DNA of 11,267 nt from the NCBI GenBank assembly GCA_945865705.1, contig CAMBEY010000074.1, positions 1 through 11,267 on the forward strand. The letters run 5' to 3'. The notes beneath the pieces were generated by a model. The model made no database searches. It saw only the letters and a list, made by a program, of their open reading frames with translations, and was not told where the DNA came from. Origin of the DNA: Candidatus Sulfopaludibacter sp. SbA3. GTDB lineage: Bacteria > Acidobacteriota > Terriglobia > 2-12-FULL-54-10. Shown here piece by piece: positions 6,983 through 11,267 of the stretch. A program made the translations under genes and the position numbers. Numbering within the stretch: position 1 is the stretch's first letter; each line of letters opens with the position of its first letter.

Positions 6983-8335
6983 ATGCCATCTCCCGCAATT
7001 AATCCTCCGCTGACCACAGGCCGGGCAACGCTGGAGCGTCATCATTGGCACATTCTCTTCGCCAGCCTGTTCGGACGCTTCTTCGACGGCTACGAAACGT
7101 TCATCCTTTTCGTCTCACTGACTCCAGCGCTGCGCGACATTCTTCCAGCGGGACAGATGGCCCATGCCGCCGAGTATGCGGGCATCATCTTTGCCGCCAC
7201 CATGACGGGCCGCTCCATCGGCGGCATGGCCTCCGGCGTGCTCGCCGACTACATCGGTCGCAAGCGCACCATGCTATGGAGCTACCTCATCTACACCATC
7301 TCGACTCTGCTCACGGGGTTTGTCGATCACTGGGGATGGCTGGCGATTACGCGCCTGGCAACGGGCATGGCACTCGGCGGTGGATTGGGGCTGGGCGCGA
7401 CACTCATCGCGGAGTCCTGGCCCGAAGGAATGCGCGCCAAGGGACAGAGTTGGATGCAATCGGCGTTCGGCGTGGGTGGCGTGCTCGCCAACATGCTCTG
7501 GTTTTTTCTGGAGCCCATCACGGGCGACGCAGGATGGCGCTGGCCATACTTTCTCGGCGCGCTACCGGGGGTCTTCCTGCTGGCTTACACGAAGCGCAAC
7601 GTCCCGGAGTCCGAACGCTTCTTGGCCAAGAGGCAAAAGCGCCAACAGATGCGCAGCCGCGCGGCAACGGATATGCCGGAGCAAGACAATGCAGATCAAA
7701 AAATCATGCGGCAGTTCACCATGGTGGCTTTGTTCCGCCAGCCCGAACTGCGTAGCCCGCTCATCAAGTGCATGATCATGTCCTTCGGGACAATCGTGAG
7801 TTACTGGGCCGTCTCGACGTGGATTCCTGCCTACGTTGAGTCGGTTACGCGCGCAGGCGGACACACCAGCGTACATTGGGGATCGCTCGCTGGCGCGGCC
7901 TTCGCCCTGGGCGCGATACCGGGCTACCTCGCGGCATCCTATCTGGCTGACTCCATCATCGGACGCCGCGGCATGCTGGCGTTTTATTTTAGCGGCTCGG
8001 TGCTGAGCACCTTTGCCGTTTATCTATGGGCCAGCGAGCCGTGGTCGTTGATGATCGCAACCTTCATTCATGGGTTCTACACGCAAGGCCAGTTCGTCTG
8101 GTTTGCCATTTACCCGCCCGAGCTGTTCCCCACGGCGGTGCGTGGCTCAGCATTAAGCACCATCTTCAACGTGTCGCGCTTCGTCTCGATTCTCGGGCCG
8201 CTGTTCGCCGGCGTACTCATCACCCGATTGGGAGGCTACAGCGTGACTGCCAGTCTCTTCGGACTGCTATACCTCGTGGCCCTCGCCGTAGTCCCCTTTT
8301 CACCGGAGACGCGCGGCAAACCGTTGCCGAACTGA
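6983..8335 (+). CDS. MFS permease, aromatic-acid/metabolite:H+ symporter type
   Basis: An inner-membrane secondary transporter, probably importing an organic acid or similar small metabolite with protons. The 450 residues hold about 12 hydrophobic segments. Segment 1 carries FGRFFDGYE (30-38), the acidic DG[YF][DE] motif seen in the AAHS and SHS symporters. The loop after segment 2 carries the MFS signature GVLADYIGRKRTM (85-97). A long charged central loop (about 204-245) separates the two halves, and the mirrored loop in the second half reads ADSIIGRRG. The tail PFSPETRGKPLP is the PETRG ending common in this group. The ATG at 6983 is chosen because it directly precedes the conserved N-terminus; a TTG at 6893 would add 30 residues unlike the family. 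No good ribosome site is seen; a GAGG lies 16 bases upstream. Substrate unknown, and no catabolic genes lie beside it. Confidence 0.85.
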   Translation: MPSPAINPPLTTGRATLERHHWHILFASLFGRFFDGYETFILFVSLTPALRDILPAGQMAHAAEYAGIIFAATMTGRSIGGMASGVLADYIGRKRTMLWSYLIYTISTLLTGFVDHWGWLAITRLATGMALGGGLGLGATLIAESWPEGMRAKGQSWMQSAFGVGGVLANMLWFFLEPITGDAGWRWPYFLGALPGVFLLAYTKRNVPESERFLAKRQKRQQMRSRAATDMPEQDNADQKIMRQFTMVALFRQPELRSPLIKCMIMSFGTIVSYWAVSTWIPAYVESVTRAGGHTSVHWGSLAGAAFALGAIPGYLAASYLADSIIGRRGMLAFYFSGSVLSTFAVYLWASEPWSLMIATFIHGFYTQGQFVWFAIYPPELFPTAVRGSALSTIFNVSRFVSILGPLFAGVLITRLGGYSVTASLFGLLYLVALAVVPFSPETRGKPLPN

Positions 8336-8472
8336 TCACCGCTTGGTGTTCACGAAAGGTCTCCATCGAAACATATTCGCGCGTCGAATACCCTGCAATG
8401 AGCAAGCCCATTTTTTCTATGGCAACAAGCGGTGCCGCGAGGATTAAATTACGCGAGGAGTGCGGACTGGAC

Positions 8473-8509
8473 CGGGAGACGGTCAGCGCACGTGGCTGCC
8501 CGTCTCCCG
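8473..8509. repeat. Strong GC-rich hairpin downstream of the MFS gene
   Basis: CGGGAGACGG (8473-8482) pairs perfectly with 8500-8509. After one mismatch CAGC pairs with GCTG, leaving a seven-base loop GCACGTG. Neither side has a T-run, so it is not a classic intrinsic terminator. It lies between the convergent MFS and helix-turn-helix genes. Confidence 0.5.
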
Positions 8510-8514
8510 CTGTT

Positions 8515-8530
8515 CCTTGAGGGATCAAGG
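8515..8530. repeat. Short hairpin with GGGA tetraloop
   Basis: CCTTGA and TCAAGG pair perfectly around GGGA, which has the GNRA tetraloop form when read as plus-strand RNA. It follows the larger hairpin by five bases. The AAGGAGG-like stretch after it does not lead to an open frame. Confidence 0.35.
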
Positions 8531-8580
8531 AGGAATTAAGTAAGATCAGGAAAATGAATTAGGAGCAATTTGTCCAGGGA

Positions 8581-8967
8581 TCATACGGGGCTGTTCAGAA
8601 AATGCATGGCACGCTCGACGGACGCCTCAATGATGTAAATCATGCAGCCGGGACCTCCGGGCTGCCAGGCATGAAGGCGACCGCGGCGCAGCCAGGAATA
8701 GATCGCATCAGGGGTCTTGTGGAGACGATAGGCCGCTTCTTTTACGGTGAGATGCCGAACCTGGGTTTGATCCTGCGTATTGCTGACCGACTCAGGTTCC
8801 ACTGCGTCTGGCTCTTTGCGAGGTTGGACGGAAAGTGATAGGGGGTTCAGAGCAGATGGGCTGACGGTTGCCCGTGAGCGATGCGAACCACGATGGTTAG
8901 CACGCGATGCGACAGAACGAATTAGGGGGGCACTGGTTGGGTCTTTTCTGACTGATGTTAAACGCAT
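8581..8967 (-). CDS. Small excisionase-like helix-turn-helix protein
   Basis: A probable DNA-binding protein of 128 residues. The C-terminal part (about 72-125) reads HLTVKEAAYRLHKTPDAIY followed by SWLRRGRLHAWQPGG, the MerR/excisionase-type helix-turn-helix and wing pattern (HTH_17). Residues 1-60 are rich in Arg, Ser and Pro and look disordered; residues 61-71 are acidic and Gln-rich. Such proteins act as recombination directionality factors or as small regulators; which applies here cannot be told. The ATG at 8967 has GGAGGAA at 8984-8978, ten bases upstream. A GTG at 9012 would extend the frame with a further basic stretch. No integrase is beside it, but it borders about 1 kb of gene-poor DNA, which fits an accessory segment. 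Confidence 0.6.
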   Translation of the reverse strand: MRLTSVRKDPTSAPLIRSVASRANHRGSHRSRATVSPSALNPLSLSVQPRKEPDAVEPESVSNTQDQTQVRHLTVKEAAYRLHKTPDAIYSWLRRGRLHAWQPGGPGCMIYIIEASVERAMHFLNSPV

Positions 8968-9488
8968 AAACGAGCTTTTCCTCCGAAGATTAAATGGGGT
9001 TGTCCGTCTCACAGCAAGCCGGATTTCAGGTGCAGCGGATAAACGGCACCGCGGTCATCACGCCGTTCGCTACCAGTCTCTACAGCTCGGTCTTGAACAG
9101 GCGGATGTTACACCCTCCAACGGTTGCTGACATAGAAGGTTTTCGATAAATAGCATCATTCCTTCCGACAAAAGCCGACTAATCAGGAAGCAGAGAATTC
9201 TACAAGGCATCTCTGTCCCTCTACAATTTTCCCGTCGCGATGGCAATCACTTGACTTGCATTCGCTACCAGGAACAACTATCTACGGTAATCAAGTCCTC
9301 CTTTCAATACTTGGCCAAGGCGAAGGAGTCCATATCTATCATTCAGAATGCGGCAATTCGCAGATTACCGATAAGCCGCGTCCGATGACAGGTAGTCTGG
9401 GGAATCGGAAAAAAGAAATACCTTTCAAGGCATTTCCTTATTCCTAGGTGTTCCCTGTTATTTCACCTCCGCGTCACCGCATACATAC

Positions 9489-9502
9489 GTTAACTGGTTA
9501 AC
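9489..9502. repeat. Paired GTTAAC sites
   Basis: GTTAAC occurs twice, separated by TG; each half is itself palindromic. It could be an operator half-site pair, but there is no gene start close by to regulate. Confidence 0.25.
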
Positions 9503-9814
9503 TCTGGGAAACAAGATTCACAGATCCAAAGCAACGAAGGATTTTGACCACGGTGCCATTCTTATCCAGCATGGAGACCGCTTGCACACTCACGGAGGCA
9601 CGGCCAATAGTCACACTACTCGCAGGCAGCATACTGAGAATTAGCACACTCTAATGTTAATAATGGTTTCTGCTTTGCATCACAAGCAATAGCGGATATC
9701 TATTTGATTTCATTAGTCTGAACAACTCAACGAAGAGGTGACCCGAGTGACGGACTGCTCAGTATTGTAAGCAACCATCCCGAGACATTGGAACAATCGG
9801 TAGCCGATCCACAG

Positions 9815-9837
9815 TACTTGGGGCCCAATACTTGGGG
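9815..9837 (+). repeat. Direct repeat of TACTTGGGG
   Basis: TACTTGGGG occurs at 9815-9823 and 9829-9837, a 14-base period. It lies between the left arm and the central palindrome of the nested inverted repeat. Confidence 0.4.
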
Positions 9838-9845
9838 AAGGACTC

Positions 9846-9871
9846 GGGAACACTTCCTAGGAAGTGTTCCC
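9846..9871. repeat. Perfect 26-bp palindrome
   Basis: GGGAACACTTCCT is followed at once by its exact reverse complement, with no loop. Uninterrupted palindromes of this length are rare by chance. It could be a binding site for a dimeric protein, a cruciform, or the tip of a larger element. Confidence 0.8.
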
Positions 9872-9975
9872 CTAAGCCGCAAAATCTCACAATGAATTTG
9901 GAGAACTGCTGTTCTCGACCGATTGTTGAACAGCGGCTCGGGCCTAGCACGCAATTCACGGAAGCTACGATTTGC

Positions 9976-9996
9976 CTCTGCTGCGTTCGCGCAGAG
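9976..9996 (-). terminator. Possible old terminator hairpin behind the permease remnant
   Basis: CTCTGC and GCAGAG pair, and GCG/CGC adds three more pairs after a bulged T. It lies 13-33 bases past the permease stop on the minus strand. A U-run is missing, so the terminator call is weak. Confidence 0.3.
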
Positions 9997-10008
9997 ACGG
10001 GAACTCCG

Positions 10009-10215
10009 TTAATGGCGAAAGAAAACTGCTCGCATGGAAGCCATCACGATCAAGGCAGCCCCGAAAGTGCAAGCGATGGTAGCGCCGGTGGGCAGATCGA
10101 TCGCCAGCGACAAGTAAACTCCCAAGGCAGAGACTACCGCACCCATCGTCCAGCCAATCGCAAGGCGCTTGCCGATGCTGTCGGTGAACAGGATCGCCGC
10201 GACCGCAACGGAACG
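10009..10215 (-). pseudogene. C-terminal remnant of a zinc/manganese-type ABC permease (ABC-3, ZnuB-like)
   Basis: The minus-strand frame ending with TAA at 10011-10009 reads VAAILFTDSIGKRLAIGW, then a hydrophobic stretch ending GVYLSLAIDLPTGATIACTF and GAALIVMASMRAVFF. This is the last part of ABC-3 family permeases, which move Zn2+ or Mn2+ across the inner membrane as the ZnuB/MntB subunit; the 'LSyxLDLPTGaxi' segment is characteristic. About 67 of the usual 260-290 residues remain. The open frame continues upstream only to a TAA at 10245-10243, with no start and no homology beyond about 10215, where a repeat-like sequence begins. It is therefore truncated and should be inactive. It lies just downstream of, and on the same strand as, a ZnuD-like receptor, which suggests both came from one zinc-uptake operon. 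Confidence 0.65.
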
Positions 10216-10216
10216 A

Positions 10217-10252
10217 TCAGGTTCGACGCCTATCCATGAGCATTAAACCTGA
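10217..10252. repeat. Possible REP-like repeat at the break of the permease gene
   Basis: TCAGGTT (10217-10223) and AACCTGA (10246-10252) form a 7-bp inverted pair. The outer part, read on the minus strand as GGGGTCAGGTTTAA, resembles REP sequences linked to RAYT transposases as I remember them. It begins where the permease similarity stops. The hairpin is short, so the call is tentative. Confidence 0.3.
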
Positions 10253-10299
10253 CCCCTACCTTCCGGTCGCGGCTCGCATGCTCCATTCCGGAAAAAACA

Positions 10300-11267
10300 C
10301 TAGAAGAAGCGCATCGTGTAAGTGAACTTGGCGCCTCTACCGATCTCCGGCGCAAGCTCCTTGATGAATGACAAGTGGTTCTGATAAAGACGATTCCCCA
10401 GATTATAGAAGTTCCCTGAAAAAATGTGGACGGCATGTTGCCTGGCAACCGTGTACGACGCATTCAGATTGACTACAGCGTTGCCGGCCGTCCTGGTTTC
10501 CGTGGGAAACAACTTGTTCTGCGCGTTGGAAAGAATCAGCTCCGGATTGATCCGCAGGCTCTTGTATTGGGCTTCAATGCCAATGCGGCCCCGCAGCGGA
10601 GGGATGCGCGGCAGCGGTGTGCCCGAATCTTTCAGTTTGGCGCTGACGCCATCTAGTCCCAGGTTGATCCAGAAGTCTGGATGCAGGCCCAGGTCCAAGC
10701 CTAACTCTCCGCCCAGGAAGCGGCTGTCGGCTTGCGAATACTTCGCCACGTTCAAACCGTCCTCCTCCTCTCCCGTGGGCGCGAGGTAGACGAAACGGCC
10801 AATGTCGTAGTAGTAGAAATTCGCTTCGCCGCGAATCCTGCTGGCGGATTCGCGCAGCGAAAACTCGATTCCGTCAGCTCGCTCCAGATCGAGATCCGGA
10901 TCGCCAATCTCAAAGGTCAGATTACCCGGGTGCGGGCCGTTGTTGTAGAGCTCCTCGAGGGCCGGACTGCGGCTGGAATGAGTGTAGTTGGCCAGGAAAT
11001 TGCCTCCCTTCCAGAGCGGAATCTGAACGCCGGCCGAGGCGGATAACCCGTTGAACGAGCGCGCTTCCAATTCTTCCGGATCGTAGCGGGTATTCTCAAA
11101 CCGCGCGCCAAATTGAAAGCGAACCGCATCCAGGTCGATCTCCTCCAGGCCAAAGAGCGCGAAGGCGTTGGAAATCACCGGAGGAGCGATCGCTTCCTCT
11201 CCGACAGTCTTGTAGTCACGGCGCCATCCCTCGAATCCGAGGCTGCCGGACAGCGCGCCCGACTGCC
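10300..11267 (-). CDS. ZnuD-like TonB-dependent receptor, C-terminal part (runs off right edge)
   Basis: An outer-membrane receptor, by family resemblance for zinc (ZnuD type) with TonB energy. 322 codons are visible, all barrel; signal peptide and plug lie outside the window. The frame stays open to the right edge, so a GTG at 11178 is not the start. Near the beginning YKTVGEEAIAPP matches the 'GEEAfvPP' segment of ZnuD relatives. Then come SRSPALEELYNNGPHPGN and FEIGDPDLDLERADGIEFSL, the 'RaPtleELYanGpHxat..fEiGdpdLk.E' block that marks this group. The C-terminus ends in MRFF, the terminal Phe needed for BAM-dependent insertion. A histidine in NGPHPGN is kept; I see no His-rich loop in this portion. 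The metal is inferred from family and from the ABC-3 permease remnant downstream. Zur control would have to be sought beyond the window. Confidence 0.8.
   Translation of the reverse strand, partial: QSGALSGSLGFEGWRRDYKTVGEEAIAPPVISNAFALFGLEEIDLDAVRFQFGARFENTRYDPEELEARSFNGLSASAGVQIPLWKGGNFLANYTHSSRSPALEELYNNGPHPGNLTFEIGDPDLDLERADGIEFSLRESASRIRGEANFYYYDIGRFVYLAPTGEEEDGLNVAKYSQADSRFLGGELGLDLGLHPDFWINLGLDGVSAKLKDSGTPLPRIPPLRGRIGIEAQYKSLRINPELILSNAQNKLFPTETRTAGNAVVNLNASYTVARQHAVHIFSGNFYNLGNRLYQNHLSFIKELAPEIGRGAKFTYTMRFF

Larger units (their letters stand above)
9779..9942. repeat. Nested inverted repeat with a perfect palindromic core (MITE-like)
   Basis: Outer arms CCCGAG (9779-9784) and CTCGGG (9937-9942) enclose AACAATCGGT (9792-9801) and its exact complement (9918-9927). 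At the centre is a perfect 26-bp palindrome (9846-9871). The centres of all three pairs fall within two bases of each other (9858.5, 9859.5 and 9860.5), so they look like parts of one symmetric element of about 164 bp. It also contains a GAGAAC-TGCT-GTTCTC hairpin (9901-9916) and a TACTTGGGG direct repeat. No transposase is present. The form fits a non-autonomous palindromic element; the family is unknown to me. Confidence 0.5.
9013..10008. other. Gene-poor stretch with palindromes and short broken frames
   Basis: About 1 kb without a convincing gene on either strand. It looks less GC-rich than the flanking genes, mostly between 9150 and 9760. It holds a GTTAAC-TG-GTTAAC repeat (9489-9502), short frames on both strands that resemble protein only in patches (see rejected items), a nested inverted repeat (9779-9942), and a hairpin (9976-9996). 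The promoter of the helix-turn-helix gene should lie at its left end; I could not place it. The simplest reading is decayed or rearranged DNA. Confidence 0.5.

Noticed and set aside
7045..7755. A 236-residue plus-strand frame inside the MFS gene
   Set aside because: It is out of frame with the transporter, rich in His and Arg without membrane segments, and typical of a shadow frame.
8220..8528. A 102-residue minus-strand frame overlapping the end of the MFS gene
   Set aside because: It overlaps the MFS 3' end and the GC-rich hairpin, has no family pattern, and its start lies inside the small hairpin.
8994..9149. A 51-residue plus-strand frame starting MGLSVSQQAGFQVQRINGTA
   Set aside because: Composition is protein-like, but there is no ribosome site, it begins only 27 bases upstream of the divergent start at 8967, and I recognise no family. 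Treated as chance or a fragment.
9498..9632. A 44-residue minus-strand frame containing SMLDKNGTVVKILR
   Set aside because: It looks protein-like and could be the tail of a lost gene, but it is bounded by a stop just upstream, has no ribosome site that I can see, and matches no family I know.
9640..9655. ATTAG-N6-CTAAT inverted repeat
   Set aside because: A five-base stem in AT-rich, gene-poor DNA is easily found by chance, and no gene start is near.
9832..10239. A 135-residue plus-strand frame
   Set aside because: It reads through the 26-bp palindrome and the antisense of the permease remnant; the better explanation is on the minus strand.
1..11267. CRISPR array, tRNA, rRNA, or a defence island
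   Set aside because: I saw no regularly spaced repeats, no tRNA-like cloverleaf with a CCA end, no rRNA motifs, and no nuclease or defence-type domains among the convincing genes.

Overview
The window looks like chromosomal DNA from an Acidobacteriota-type bacterium. The clearest pointer is the receptor entering from the left edge. It has a carboxypeptidase-regulatory-like domain, then a plug domain with the motif ELPLNGRDLSQLILLQPGV, the layout of the very large Oar-like TonB-receptor families of Acidobacteriota. The genes are fairly GC-rich, and two outer-membrane receptors plus several exported proteins show a Gram-negative envelope. I assign the phylum by pattern recognition only.

Layout from left to right: an Oar-like TonB-dependent receptor (minus, runs off the left edge); an orphan NMT1/SsuA-like substrate-binding protein (plus); an exported protein with a SurA-like N-terminal helical region and a DsbA-like CPYC thioredoxin domain (minus); an exported YtcJ-type amidohydrolase with a Glu where the family usually has the metal-site Asp (plus); aroA, a class II-looking EPSP synthase (minus); an MFS permease of the aromatic-acid/metabolite:H+ symporter type (plus); and a small excisionase-like helix-turn-helix protein (minus). 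About 1 kb without convincing genes follows. It holds a nested inverted repeat with a perfect 26-bp palindrome at its centre. Next is the C-terminal remnant of a zinc/manganese-type ABC permease (minus), then the 3' part of a ZnuD-like TonB-dependent receptor (minus, runs off the right edge).

From 1 to about 8335 the genes strictly alternate strands, so each probably has its own promoter and none forms an obvious operon. The right-hand part reads differently. The ZnuD-like receptor and the permease remnant lie in the same direction, about 60-90 bp apart, with a possible REP-like repeat between them. My inference is a zinc-uptake operon (receptor plus ABC transporter) that lost its middle genes by deletion. 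The nearby non-coding, palindrome-rich DNA and the excisionase-like gene fit a rearranged, decaying accessory segment.

I see no CRISPR array, rRNA, tRNA, or complete insertion sequence. I do not see a clear new multi-gene system. The most interesting points are the decayed zinc locus, the nested palindromic element, the dispersed 'atcctgag' repeat, and the altered metal site of the amidohydrolase.
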